Positions 1 to 11,614 of a stretch of 64,000 nucleotides of DNA are shown here, piece by piece. A program made the position numbers and the translations under genes. The DNA comes from Rhizopus sp. PT2906 (lineage: Eukaryota; Mucoromycota; Mucoromycetes; Mucorales; Rhizopodaceae), in contig JAMYHX010000144.1 of assembly GCA_025529335.1 (NCBI GenBank), forward strand, positions 20,798 to 84,797. The letters run 5' to 3'. The notes under the pieces are model-generated. The model did no database searches. It was not told the DNA's origin and was given only the letters and a program-made list of their open reading frames with translations. The number at the start of each line of letters is the position of its first letter. The first letter of the stretch is position 1.

Positions 1-3000
1 CGAGATTGTAAATGGTGCAACACCAGAGAGAGAGAACTCGAGATTATCCCCTACACAAGAGTCGCTACATACTTCAATAGGCGTGATGGTAGCAATGTCC
101 AATGCGTTCAGCTTGATGTGCGTATGTTCTGTTTCAGCCACAGCAGTGCTACAGCCATTTGCATCCTTCACACGAAGAAGCTGCAGATGATAATCTCCAG
201 CTGTCTCGAGCTCATCGGGCAATCGGATTTCGTAACGTTCAGTCATGATATCCGATAAAGTGATCACTCGTCCGTTCAGATCGGACTGATGACGGATGCC
301 TAGCTCAACTGTAAATGGCGCCTGACCTGTCAGCTCAATCTCCAAGGGCTGTGCCTTATCAAACATCAAATTGTCACCCACACACAAAGAGTAGCTGTTG
401 CGAGTCGTACGAGATGTGAATTTCACCGTGGGATTCGAATGTACTGTCTGATGGACTTCAAGGTTACGGATCTTGAAAGGATCCGAGTAACGTTGATCGG
501 CAAGTCGGTCAAACACATATCGGTACTTTCCACCTTGATTTGTCTTTAGCGGTAAATGAACACGACCAAGACCAGTCGTGATCTCTTCAGTTCCTAATTT
601 TTCAAAATGTCTCTTGCGTGGAGCTTGATATTGTTCTTCATAAGAGCAGTAGAAGGGTCCTTGGCCAGAAAAGAGGATGTCGATCGAGTCATGATCACCT
701 TGACAGACTGCAGGTCGTTCGTACACCGAGCTGGATACTTGTTCCGTCTGTCCTTCTGCGATCGTGATCACAGGCTTGTCGATCCATTTGACCTCATACT
801 GCGCACCTGACACATCACCAGGACAAACACTATCTTCCACATGTGCAAGGGCATAGTGACCAACACTTCGTACTTCAATTTCCGCATTAGGGTCTTTAAA
901 CACCTTACGAACCTTGCTGTGTTCGCCCTTTTCGACATTATAGTACACGACAGACCATGGACCCTCTCCGGTCAATCGGAGAGGTAATTGAGCAGTGGAT
1001 CCTTCTGTCACCGCAACCGCTTTTTCTTCACCCGCAAAGGAGGCCGTAGGACGATCATGACGAACATCAATAGTAAAATCACGCGCTTCGAGTTCCTTGA
1101 TACACATGTTGACATCCTTAATTCTAACCAGTGAAACGACAAAATGACCAGGCTGATCAAAGGGAGGTAACTTGATGGTATATTTCTTGTTTTCAGCTAC
1201 ATCAGAGTACAATTGATCACCCACTGTCCAGGCCAGTTCAAATGGTCCGTCACCGGATAATTCAACGTCTAGACTAAGGTCTTGACCCAAACAGGTACGT
1301 GCCTTATGTGATTGACGGTGGCCCTTGAATCGAGCATCAGGTTGAGGACGAACCACTTGATAGATTGGATCGATCCCGGCGGGAAGGCCCTTGTATAGCT
1401 TGTCGGCCAATGTCTTGAACTCGTAGATGTACTCACCGCTTGATTCTGGCAAATATGAAAAGATGTGACGTGAACGGTCGACCTTTTCTACTTTTCTGTC
1501 AACCAGCACTCGCTTATGATGTCCCGAAAGCTTGGAAACAGTATACTCGAGGTGATAGGGAGGAGTGCCTGACAATTCGGCAACAAACTTCATGCCCACT
1601 TCGCTGTCACCAGCACATTCGGAAGCAATAGGCGTTGAGGTCAACTTGACAGATGGATGAGGTGGTTGAACGACTTGACAGACAGAAGGAAGCTTGACGT
1701 GGCCTTTACAGTACTTGTCTTCAATTGACACAAGGTTATATTCTCCAGGAGCGTTGACACGGATTTTATCATCAGAACTCTTGAGTTTAGTTGTGTGCAA
1801 GTCAGCATCATTTGAGTCTGTATAACTCAAGACAAAGGGTGCTGTACCTTGAAGGTTCAAAGGCAGCTCAGCGTGTTTGGCTCCAATCAATAGGTTGATT
1901 GGATCTGTCTGACTGCATTCGAATTTGACAGTAGGACGTGGGCGGACAGAGAATGTCTGTTCTGTTGCATGTTTCAAGTCGACTTCGTTACCGGCACCGT
2001 CAACAAGACGAGAGAGACGATACTCTTGATCCACAGCCGAATGGAATGTCAAATTCAAAGGAATCGTCACTTGTTGTACTGCACCCCATCGGTAATCATT
2101 ATGCTTTCTAGACGAAAAGAAGGATGGATCAGCTGAAAGTAGTCCATTAGGGAGTCGCTGAAGAGGAGAGGTATAGTCTTCAGGTTGAATGCGCTCTAAT
2201 TTAAGATTTGTTTGTTGACCAGCCTTAGTGCTACGTTGATACTCAATCTTGAAAGGAGGTACACCAGAGACATCAATCTCGAGTGTTTCCTGGTCTTCAG
2301 TACAGTATTCCGCGTGCTTAATGGGTTTAAATTTAGCTGAAGGACACGTAAAGATGAACAATAGTCGATCATACAGTCGAACATCCACATTATCTGTCGA
2401 AATGATTTGTTCCAACTTATAAACACCAGGCTTTGTCAGTTTAATGTAGTAATACTGAAGTCCTTCCTTTGCCTGAGAGATCTCCGTAGCTCGTTGAATT
2501 TCACGACCTTTGTATTCCTTGACCGTCTTTTCGTTGGTGTCAAACTCATATCGAGCAAGTGAGACTGATTTTGGTACTGTGTTGTTCAAGATGATGGGTA
2601 TATAGACAAATTGGTTGTTTGTGCCGTCAGGAGATATACAATAAAAATCATTGTTGGCGTTCAATTTTGCAGTACTAATAGTTTTGAATAAGTCAATGGT
2701 CATAAAGAAAATGTTTTTTTTTTACCCATAGGGAAGAATATGAACTGCGTGTCTACCCAAGATGTGCGAAGAGTTTTGTACAATATCCTTCACATTCACC
2801 ATTCTGGCTGAAGATACACCAATCTGTTGTCCAATAACATCACCTAAGGGTATTATTAAGTTGACTGTAATAGGCTTATTTGGGTTTTTTCTTACCAAAA
2901 AAGTTTTTAAAGAGAACACCAGCCAATCCGACCTAAATTAAAAAGTTGGTTACTTGCATATATAAAAAGTATATAAACATGTAATTACGCTAGGAACAGA

Positions 3001-3324
3001 AAATAGAATAAGATCTATCCAGAATAAAAGCACAGTAAGGAAAATGGTTTTGAGAGCTGAGAATTGTAACCAAGGAATCTTTGCAATGTACAGAGCAAGC
3101 ATGTACATAGCATCAATCAAAAACCATTTGAAAAAGATGCCACTATATTGCTCTGGATAAGTAGCTTGGTAGACTGTAAATAAATCAGTGGTTTTCCATG
3201 CTTGTAACAAGACGAATATAGATACAGCCCAGCGACGTTGAACGGGGAAATCGATAGTTGAGGATGGTATAAATGCTCTTGTATGAGCAAGAGGCACAGG
3301 TCTACCTTGTTGTTGTGAAGGCAT
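1..3324 (-). CDS. POM152: Nucleoporin Pom152 (3' end outside window)
   Basis: Pom152 is the integral membrane ring protein of the fungal nuclear pore complex; its lumenal part is a string of immunoglobulin-like domains. Exons run 3324-2989, 2932-2896, 2843-2726 and 2674-1, with introns of 51-56 nt; all junctions keep frame and no stop occurs to the window edge (about 1,055 residues visible). The N-terminus (about residues 1-115) has the hydrophobic segments expected of the nuclear-envelope anchor. The remainder repeats an Ig-like pattern: a Cys, then LSG.GPF or V.PF, then Y (for example ELSGTPPYHLEY, ELSGDGPFELAW, LTGEGPWSVVYY), which is the family signature. The start is the first ATG in frame, at 3324. 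The C-terminus is cut off by the window. Family assignment is firm; exact repeat count was not determined. Confidence 0.93.
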
Positions 3325-3743
3325 AACCTTTGTTGTCAATTGTCCAAGTAATTAAACTGAAAGAATAGTTTTTAAAGTCTAATAAAAGAAAAGGACACGA
3401 CAAGCTTGGACGCGTTGAAACAAGAAATAAAGAGAAAATTTAAGAAGCAAAAAAATTTGAGCCTGCGTCACTGCTGAAGTATATTCAAGTACCGAACTTT
3501 ATACCGGAAATAAAGTGGGTTCATCGGCTTTTTTTTGTTGTTTGTGCGGACCGAACCCCGGATTGCATTGTTGTTTTTGGAAATAAAAGCACATTCATTT
3601 CAATAGGGGATAATGGCTATTTTATTGAGGCAAGATATTTCAACTGATAAAGACTAGTATATGTCTGTAAAATAAGGAGATGCCGTAGGAGAAGCATCGT
3701 ATGCATGATGAAGTGTTTATTATGATCTACAATATGTACATAT

Positions 3744-4095
3744 TTATATAATGAACGACCCATAGCGTTCAATAGGTGCACGATAGACAGGCGTCATTCC
3801 AGTGCAAATAGTTTCTTTGATTTCATGATTGGATGTTAATTGCGAAGCAACATAAGAACCAGTCTGTGGGTTGTAATGCGATAATGTCATGCCTAATGGT
3901 GGTGTCTTTGGTCTAGGTGGCACCATCGTTGGGTGAGTCGGATGAGGATCTGCCATGGTCTGGTCTTGTGCTGATGAAGTATGTAAACGTTTACCGTAAA
4001 CGTCCTGTTAAATATGAGCATCATTGCTATTCAATTGACTAAAGTATTACCTCAATTGAGTCACTTCTTCGTTTTAAGGGTTGAGTGGCATTCAT
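3744..4095 (-). CDS. Small orphan protein, two exons
   Basis: I do not recognise this gene. Exon 1 is 4095-4053 and exon 2 is 4004-3744, separated by a 48-nt intron with GTAATA donor and AACAG acceptor; the joined frame gives about 101 residues. The N-terminus carries a basic patch (PLKRRSD) and the middle is rich in proline and histidine (PHPTHPT, PPRPKTPP), suggesting a largely disordered soluble protein. There is no signal peptide or membrane segment. It lies about 400 bp upstream of POM152 on the same strand. No in-frame ATG lies upstream of 4095 before a stop. Support is the clean splice pair and continuous frame; function is unknown. Confidence 0.6.
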
Positions 4096-4398
4096 TGAAT
4101 AAAATAAAATAATAAAAGAAAAACAATGAAAGGAGTAATCGCCCAATGTGCAGAAATATCGGTCACTCAATTGCAAGTCACGTCCATAGTAAAATAATCT
4201 TGGAAATCGGTCTTTGAAATATAAACCAGAAATAGGCAGAAAAAAGAATAGGATACGGTTAAACAATCTTTTTTATTAAAACCCAAGTGGGCACATAGTA
4301 TTTTTATACTCAAATTGTCCGGACAAGTTCAACAAGTTGAGGTGTATAATGTGGTGGGAGTGGAAAGGTACTGGTGGCGGAGAGGAAAAGCATACAAT

Positions 4399-5067
4399 CT
4401 AATGGGGTTGGGTAGAGGGAGGATAAGAATCATTCTTTATTTTATGATAAATATGAAGGCTTAATAGAGAGCTGCTGCTCTGTCCATTAAGCTGCGGTAA
4501 AGGCATTGCTTTATAGAGAAGATTCAGCTGAATGTGAATTAGAACTTGCAACAACAGGATACTTTTTAATATACATTGACGTTCATTCCATACAATTCTT
4601 GCTTCCATTTTCCATCATATCGTCTATATCTCTTTATAGTTGAGCTTACTCCCGTACCTCTATCTCCAATAAACATGACAGGGCGTGATCTGCTTTTACT
4701 TTTTACCAAACAGTTTATATAATAGTTAGTATTCATCAATCGTGTATTACTGTGCTTTTTACCCTTCTTGCCTATCAAAAACATTCTTTTTTTTTTTCGC
4801 ACATAAGCGTCTTTGAAAGGTGTCATTTTGCACTTCACACGTCCTATTTAGCCGGAAACTCTTCTTCGAATTATAAAAATTTCTGAGAGCTAAGCGGCTA
4901 CTGACATGTTGCTGGTATATATTCATTGCTTGCCCAACGCTTGTTGCCATCTTTAAGTCTAGCTTTGCAAGATTATTTTCAATGGCTTGTATTGTTTGGC
5001 CTTTCTTCTGCTTTTTTCTGGATATAGTTTCTGTATTTGGCAGAATGAGCCTTGAGCTCTGTATCAT
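4399..5067 (-). pseudogene. Degenerate Fanzor/TnpB-like ORF (relic A)
   Basis: Three overlapping minus-strand reading fragments together resemble the C-terminal half of a TnpB/Fanzor-like nuclease. Seen in order: a basic stretch with NFYNSKKSFRLNR and RRLCAKKKK, a frame change, then FIGDRGTGVSSTIKRYRRY followed by DGKW, then a shift to a tail with AMPLPQLNG. The same order and motifs occur in the relic at 33750-34510, so the two belong to one repeat family. Stops and frame changes make it non-functional. Assignment to Fanzor rests on the G-rich block ahead of the zinc-finger position and on the better-preserved sister copy; here the zinc finger itself is not readable. Confidence 0.45.
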
Positions 5068-5930
5068 TGTGCTCCCTTTTTATTAGTTCTTTCCTTAAAC
5101 CTCTTACTATAGAATGAAAGTTTTCTTGAACGTATTCTTTAAAAACCACATCATTCTTCTTTATGGAGTTTTTTTTTTCAAATATTCTGTCAGGACGGTA
5201 GGTGTACAGCCTGCATACGTTGTTGCTTGGGCCAGGATATCTCTTAGTAAGGTTTTGATATTGAGCAATTTTTGTTCCAACTTGTTCAGGTCTCTCTCTA
5301 CGTTTTTACTTTTTTAGTAGTAGAGTCAATAGTGGCATTTATATTATTATGATTAAATCGCAAGAAGCTGCTGTATAGAAGTTCAGAAGATCTTGGTACA
5401 AGACATGGTCTTTTTAAAGGAGGATTCTCAGAGCTTTCGCTAGCAGACCGCTTCAGGATTTGTCGTAGAATCGGGGTTCTTGTTACGTTAATGCCATCAA
5501 AATAGCTTTTCTGTTAAGTTCGTTTCGTTCTAGAACACAAAGTGTTTGAGCTTGAAGAAACTCTCTTCAAGCTGTTATTCTAACTAATCTGACGACAACT
5601 TTCAGAGATTATTGAAGGCAAGAGAAGAAGAAGAAAAAAGAAAAAGAAAAAGTAAAGTGAATCTTTTGCTCTGGACCACATCAGATCTAACTTATTACAA
5701 CCAGTTTGGGTCAAATATTATATCGATACTTCTAATAGACAACAATAATGTTGTCACTTGTGTCGGATAGAGCGATATGACTCCTTTCTCGTATATTTTG
5801 ACTAGATCATAAGCTCTTTTATCAAGAGACACTGCAAGGCCAAAAAAAAGGAAATCCCCTGAAATATAGTGGCCCAAAATGGAGTGTACATTTTTTAACA
5901 AAAATGAAACAACATTAACTCATTACTCAT
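5068..5930. other. Non-coding stretch between two relics
   Basis: No supported gene. Short minus-strand reading fragments continue upstream from the Fanzor-like relic but are broken by many stops, so this is probably decayed mobile DNA. A purine-rich tract lies near 5622-5655. Confidence 0.5.
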
Positions 5931-8287
5931 TTTATCACCAGCTTCCTGACGATGATGTAACAGAAGAGTCTGTAGCTCTTTACAGTGAAGAAGAGAGCGA
6001 ATATGTTGACGTTTATCTTGTCATTGGTGCTTAGAGAAAACATACAGCAAAGAACGTAAAAAGGACAAGCATATTCGTGTTATTCGTAAAAAGTGTCTTG
6101 GATCTGTATACTGTAACAACCCTGAATGTACCTTTTATGAAATCGATCGCAGATCTTACGCTCTTAAGAAGGATATTGAGAAACAACAATGTCTTATTTG
6201 CGATTCCAAGTTGGAAAGAAGGCTTTGCACCGTTACGGTCAACTTTAAGCTCGGTGACAGAAAGTGTAAAATGGTGCACAACGGAAAGCATAGACACAGC
6301 ACATACTTGCCTAAGCATCTGATAGTTACAGAGAAGTGTCGTCTTGATGAGGAAGTTGATAAAGATTCCCACGTCAACCCCAGCAAGGCTGTTGTTGGAG
6401 TTTCATCCAGAACTAGAGGAGTTGCTCCTTCTATTTACAACTCTGTAATCAGGACCTTGATCAACAAAGACTGTGTAAAATACGAATTGAACAATGCCAA
6501 GCAGAAGATGGGTGTTTCTTCTCGCACCAGTTTACTTGGAGAGTTCGAAAAGATTGAGAATGAATATGCTGATTGAGGTGGTGGTTGCAGCCTTCTAACT
6601 CAGGCATGATATTCCGTTTTGGTAGTCTTCAGCATCATGGTCTACTCAATCACAAAGCTAGAACTTCCAACGCCATTGAATCTTACCACAGCGCTTTGTA
6701 CACCGTAATTGTCAAAGAACAACTACTTGCTTCTTCCTTGAGATACCTGCTACAGTATGCAAAGAAGGACAGTCAGAGTTTGGCTGCATTTTTCACTGAT
6801 AGAATTTAGCCCTGTTATGGTCAAAACAAGAGACAAAGAAAGCAAAGAAAGATTGTCGACTTTTACAAGATGAGCTACAGCAAAGCTCCTGATAACAACA
6901 AAGCAATCTTTGATAAACAAAAGACCATCCACTGCAGCTGAACATGCTGATAAAACTACTACAGCTTCAAAAAAGAGAAAGCTTTCTGAAGTTGCTGATA
7001 CTGATGATACGAAAGACGATTTTGAACTCGGAACTCATAGCTTTTGAAACAGTTGATTGAAGAACAGTTGTCTGTAGAAGATGTTCCAGACTTCAGTATG
7101 AACGACATGAATCTCATTGAAGATTTATTTTTCAGTTAAAAGAAACTGATTTGCTTAGAGAATTTGTAGCAGAAGATACGTTGAAGGAATCCATCGAGAA
7201 ACACTTCAAGAATCCATGCAATGAAAGAAAACAAAAGCAAAAGGATTACTCTGAGCTGTTAGAAGAGTTGCTAGAAGAAATCAGGGACCTTTTGATTAAA
7301 GACACTGACCATGAAGCCGATGAAGCCGTCAATAAAGAATATAATGTGGTGTTAGCGAAATGACCATTGACCTTACAGAAAAAAACGTCAGAGCAGCATG
7401 CTGCCAACATTCATCAATACAACAAGACATTACGCCCAAACACAGCCAACTTTTGTTATATCGATTCCATCTTTGAGCTGTTATGGCATTCTGCAATACC
7501 TCATTTTGAAGAAGTAATACTGAGCAAATTCGATTCTCACAATAAATTTGATTCTATTTTGAAGACATCATACAAATGACATAGATTGAATACTGACGAT
7601 GGTCGTAACTGCGTTTCTTATTCGCTGAGAAAGTTTGTATGGGAAAACAAGATTAGCAATAGAGGTAAAGGTTTTTGAGGAAATTGCAATGAGGTTTTGG
7701 AAACATTCCTTAATAATCTGTCGCCTTCAGCAAGATCCCTTTGTGATATTGGGCAGTTTTATACATATAAACTCTGTTCAAGAAATCAAAACCATTCTGA
7801 GTATATATCAAGCAACATGCCATACTTGCACTACAACCATTCACTGATGCAAGCTCTACTTAAATCAAAAGAATCACAGTGCATAGACTGTACCCGTGAA
7901 CTAGGTAAAGTCTCAGCTGAACTGCCTGACAGCACCACAAGACATAACTTGATCGAAACAGGAAAACTGCCTCGTTTCCTTTTTGTTTCTAACTTGACCA
8001 ACATTACTCCAACAGCTCTTAAAAAGACTCCACAGAAATTCCCGTACGTTGTTGAAATAGCAGAGACAAAGTACGTCCTGCACGGCAAAGTTTACTCAAC
8101 TGAGCCCTCAGGTGTACATTTTTATGCAGTCTCAAAGATATCATTCAACGGTACTACCTTCCTCAAAATTTTTGACAATTCGAGTGGCAACAACTTACAA
8201 GTGCTGAATACAAACGAAAACAACTTTAGAAATTATCTCGAAAGTCCAGTTAACGCTGTAATAGCTTGTTATAGAAAAAACAATTAA
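5930..8287 (+). mobile_element. Decayed Mutator-like element with GCM-type zinc domain and USP-like peptidase
   Basis: A broken plus-strand coding region spread over several frames. From about 5941 it reads an acidic leader, then a zinc-binding block (about 6100-6315) with spaced Cys and a GKHRHSTYLP end, like the GCM/FLYWCH-type DNA-binding domain of Mutator-like transposases. Near 6573-6740 come WWLQPSNSGMIF and RTSNAIESYHSALY, like the C-terminal end of such transposases; the catalytic DDE core between them is missing. From about 7420 a second block has NTANFCYIDS (candidate nucleophile Cys), CIDC, and GVHFYAVSKI (candidate His), in the order and spacing of C19 ubiquitin-specific peptidases. 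In-frame stops and shifts show it is dead. Terminal inverted repeats were not found by eye. Confidence 0.6.
7697..8287 (+). pseudogene. USP-like (C19) peptidase portion of the element
   Basis: The longest intact frame of the decayed element, 196 codons ending at 8287. It carries a Cys pair (CIDC) like the zinc-binding fingers of USPs, a core strand PRFLFVSN, and GVHFYAVSKI, matching the His-box form G.H[YF]. The Cys box (NFCYIDS) lies upstream in another frame around 7450, and a stop follows near 7579, so the domain is split. The USP assignment rests on motif order rather than a database match; a Ulp1-type or other papain-fold peptidase is the alternative. Confidence 0.5.
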
Positions 8288-8608
8288 AATATAGAATAAT
8301 AAAATACACCAAGAAATTATGCAGATTACATTATGGCATTTTTTTAAGTGTAGCATCGCATATAAGAATATTCGAAAGCAAGCAAAACTAAGTAATGTTA
8401 GTCACTAATATGTACACCTGTAGTCTTTGTTTTTGTAGCATTTTTTTTTATTGAGATGTCACTAATTAAGAGTGAATTCAACTGACATTTCTTGTTAGTA
8501 CTTTAACAAAAAAAAAGCTGCATGCTGGTCAAAATGTACACCAAAATTATCCGCACTCCTTTCATTTGTGCAAGTATAAAGTTTTATTATGTCATATTTA
8601 TATACGTT

Positions 8609-8972
8609 TTAGCTATACTCAATGACTTTCTTAACATAATAAGTTCCCGCAGCAAGAGAAATGACAGATAATGCGACAGGGACAGGCTTTCTCGTCTTGA
8701 TAGCGCGAGGAATCATTGCACCACCCAAGATGACGGAGGCAGCAACAGCAGTCTCATGGCCATAATCTCTATTTTGCTGAATCAAATACCCAGCTGCACC
8801 ATACAATGCTCCTACGCCTAAACCAGCAGCTAAAGAAGGTACAGAACGTGTTCTAACAAAGCCAGCGATACCTCTATTATACAGTTATATCGCACTCTTC
8901 TGATTATCCTAGCCCCCCTACTTACCCTGCTGCACACAGACCAGCCATGGTATAACTAGGATGGTGTGACAT
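8609..8972 (-). CDS. TMEM14 family small membrane protein
   Basis: Exon 1 is 8972-8926 and exon 2 is 8873-8609, with a 52-nt intron; the joined product is 103 residues. It is nearly all hydrophobic helices with glycine- and alanine-rich faces. The GGIAGF block followed by R.RSVPSLAAGLG and a later RKPVP.ALS loop is the TMEM14 (UPF0136) pattern; length matches the family's roughly 100-115 residues. TMEM14 proteins sit in mitochondrial or ER membranes, and mammalian TMEM14C takes part in haem precursor transport; the substrate in fungi is not settled. The acceptor was chosen as TAG before AGG because only that keeps the GGI frame. Confidence 0.85.
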
Positions 8973-9103
8973 GTTTTATAATTTTTATTACAAAGAAAAA
9001 AGCAGAGCCTTTTTTGCAGAGGTGCTCTTAAATGGCCCATACACTTAGTAGTCACGGTCAGCCTTAGGAGCGAATACAAAAAAAAAAAAAAAGGATCGGC
9101 CAC

Positions 9104-9540
9104 GGCGTAATTTTAATCTGTGAGTGCCGTGTCAAAGCTGTTACTTACGCTCAAAAGGCTTTTTATATATGGGCAATCGTTTGCAACGTAGCAATGTATT
9201 TTCTACTTCTGCTTGTGTTCATATATCTTTAAAAGCAGAGTACACGGCTGCCTTTGGAAGATGCACTTTTAAAAAAATGGGAATGAGCTAGTATCAGGAT
9301 CGTAAATGTTCCTCTCACTAACCATCACATCACTTTCACGCGCCCAAGAAGCCCTTCTTGTTGTCACTTGCTGCAATTGCATATATTCTTTACTAAAGTA
9401 ATATAAAGCAAATGATCGTTCCCGGTCTCTTTAAGTAACCAGACATGTCTCTTATATGTCTTTTTTTTATTAAATATCTTTAACTGAATTTTACAAGGGA
9501 GAAAAAAAAAATAAACTCTATTGTTATCATTTTTATTAAC
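9104..9540. other. Intergenic region between the TMEM14 gene and SDH4
   Basis: It lies upstream of the TMEM14 gene and downstream of SDH4, both on the minus strand, so it should hold the TMEM14 promoter and the SDH4 3' end. AT-rich with A and T runs; no ORF or RNA gene recognised. Confidence 0.5.
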
Positions 9541-10157
9541 TTAGGCTGCAAAAAGTCTTTGCATAAATTCAGTAATTCCAATATCATTCGTATTAAACTC
9601 ATAGCATCCCCACATCACTAAACCCGTTGCAGTTCCCAAAGACCATTTCGCCGCTTTGTGAAGTCTAGGATATTCTCTCTTTGGGATGTAATCTATAATG
9701 CATGATTCGAATCCAAGGTATACATGATATGGTAAAACAACGCCAAATAGACCATCGACAATAGGATGAGCGCCGTAAACTAACTGAGTGCTGATCAATG
9801 GGATTAATGCCACAGCTGCTCCTCGTTCCATATTCCAGTGATGAGCACCATATGCATATCCAATCTCTTTCTCTTCTTTTTTCTCTTTTATTATCTTGTC
9901 TTGGTTATTCTCTGCCTCAGGTGGTGTGGCTTTTGTAGTAGCTTCTGTGGTAGTTTCTGTTGTAGTTGTTGTTGTTGTTGTTGGCTTTTGGATTGAAGAG
10001 GCAGCTAATATTATTCCCTAGTCATTTCCTAGTATCTTTCTGTATCAAGTTCATTACCTGAATATGACTTTTTTAACTGAAACAAAGAAGGTGCAGTATA
10101 AATGCGTGAATGAGTTGAGACAAGCTTCAGAGGCTTTGGCAGAGATCTAAGGGCCAT
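9541..10157 (-). CDS. SDH4: Succinate dehydrogenase membrane anchor subunit (CybS)
   Basis: Small cytochrome b subunit of mitochondrial complex II, anchoring the catalytic SDH1/SDH2 pair in the inner membrane and forming part of the ubiquinone site. Exon 1 is 10157-10058 and exon 2 is 10004-9541; the 51-nt intron keeps frame, giving 187 residues. The N-terminus is a basic, Ser-rich presequence, followed by a low-complexity Thr-rich and then Lys/Glu-rich linker. The conserved body starts at GAHHWNMERG and contains three hydrophobic helices, the candidate haem His in LPYHVYLGFE, and the Asp-Tyr pair (IIDY) that contacts quinone in the family. The Thr-rich linker (about residues 40-60) is unusual but lies before the conserved domain. 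Confidence 0.93.
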
Positions 10158-10246
10158 GGTTGAGATTGATTAGAAGAGAGAGAGAGAAAAAGAAAAATGT
10201 GACAGGGGGATTTTTTATTTTTTTATTTTTCAAATCTAGATTTGAC

Positions 10247-11188
10247 ATGAGTCAAGGTAGGAATAACCAAAGAAGATAAAGAAAAGCAAGAAAATAACAG
10301 ATCAAAAAGATAATGCAAAGCGATCAAGAGAAATAAATGATTCCAGTTTTTTTGATTCGCTTAAAATAAGCAACGATCAAGTATTGAAAAATATAGACAA
10401 GAGACAGCCATGTCCAACCTGCAACAAATCAGTCAAATACTTTTGTTATGTGTGCTTTAATGTTATTGGAATGGACAGATCCGATGTGCCTTTTGTTAAT
10501 TTACCAGTGCCATTAGACATGTAATAATATACTTGTTTTGTATGCATATGCATATATACTTATATACACTCTATAGAATCAAGCACCCAAAAGAACTAGA
10601 CGGAAAATCAACAGCTGTCCATGCTAGAATTATTGCAGAAAAAGACGTCAATCTTTATACCTGGCCAGAGCTTCCAAAGTATGAAAAGCCAGAGAGAACG
10701 CTCCTACTATTTCCAGGACCTGTAAGTCAAGCGAAATAAGATGTGAATATGATTGGCTGACATATATTATTCAGGACGCAAAACAGTTGCATGAAATACC
10801 CAGAGACACATTTGACAAGATTGTGGTTATTGATGGTACATGGATTCAGGCAAATCAAATTGCTCGTGAGACCAAAGTACTTCAAAACATGCAAAAGGTC
10901 ACCATCGCACCCCGCAAGACAACCTTTTGGCGTTTCCAAATGGTGGATGACAAGCATTTAGCAACTATAGAAGCTATTTATTACTTGTATAAGGAATATG
11001 GAGAAAGTTACGAAGCACCTTATGATGGCAAATATGATAATTTATTATTTTACTACAAATTTTTTTATAATCTCATACAGAATGCGTATCAAAAGAACAA
11101 AAAGGCCAAGTTCAATTGGAGACATCAACAGAAAGATTATATAAAATACGATGAATCAACAAAGGACAAAGTCGATTCATCCATTTAA
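10247..11188 (+). CDS. DTWD1: DTW-domain tRNA-uridine aminocarboxypropyltransferase (DTWD1-like)
   Basis: DTWD1-type enzymes transfer the aminocarboxypropyl group of SAM to uridine 20 of tRNA to make acp3U. Exons: 10247-10256, 10301-10520, 10577-10721 and 10775-11188, with introns of 44, 56 and 53 nt; product 262 residues. The N-terminal half has the zinc-binding cluster CPTCN...CYVCF, then LDIIKHPKE and STAVHA, characteristic of the family. The namesake DTW motif is present as DGTW in VVIDGTWIQA. FPGP precedes it and TTFWRF follows, as expected. The first coding exon is only 10 nt (three codons plus one base); it was chosen because the downstream frame has no ATG before a stop. The C-terminus is Lys-rich. 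Confidence 0.9.
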
Positions 11189-11569
11189 TAGTCTTATGTA
11201 TAAATATTTCAAAAAGAAAAAGGCTCGGATTCATTTCGGTTCATATAAACTTTTTTGCAAGATATATATAACTTCTTTTATACCACCAAATCAAACCATC
11301 CCAGCAAAAAAAAAAAAAAAGGAAGCTATTCAATCATATCATTGGCACTCTCTTTCTCTCTTTTTTTTTTTATCTTTTAGCACAAGTCATTCTCCTTATT
11401 TTACGCTGCATTGACCCACATTTATAAATATTTCATTCATAAAAATATGTTTATAAAGTCTAAATGTATGCCCTTTTATGCATCGCATTGAGCCTTCAAC
11501 AATTTATCAAATAATACAACTTTAAAATACAATCACTATACATAGAGAGAAACACACCAAAGGAGGAGA

Positions 11570-11602
<33 letters not shown>

Positions 11603-11614
11603 TGAAGTATATCT
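11189..11614. other. Convergent intergenic region
   Basis: Between the convergent DTWD1 and homeobox genes. It holds A-runs, T-runs and a GA dinucleotide run at about 11575-11602. No gene is supported. Confidence 0.5.
11581..11602 (+). repeat. (GA)n microsatellite
   Basis: An uninterrupted GA dinucleotide run of about 22 bp, ending just past the 3' end of the homeobox coding region. Confidence 0.9.
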
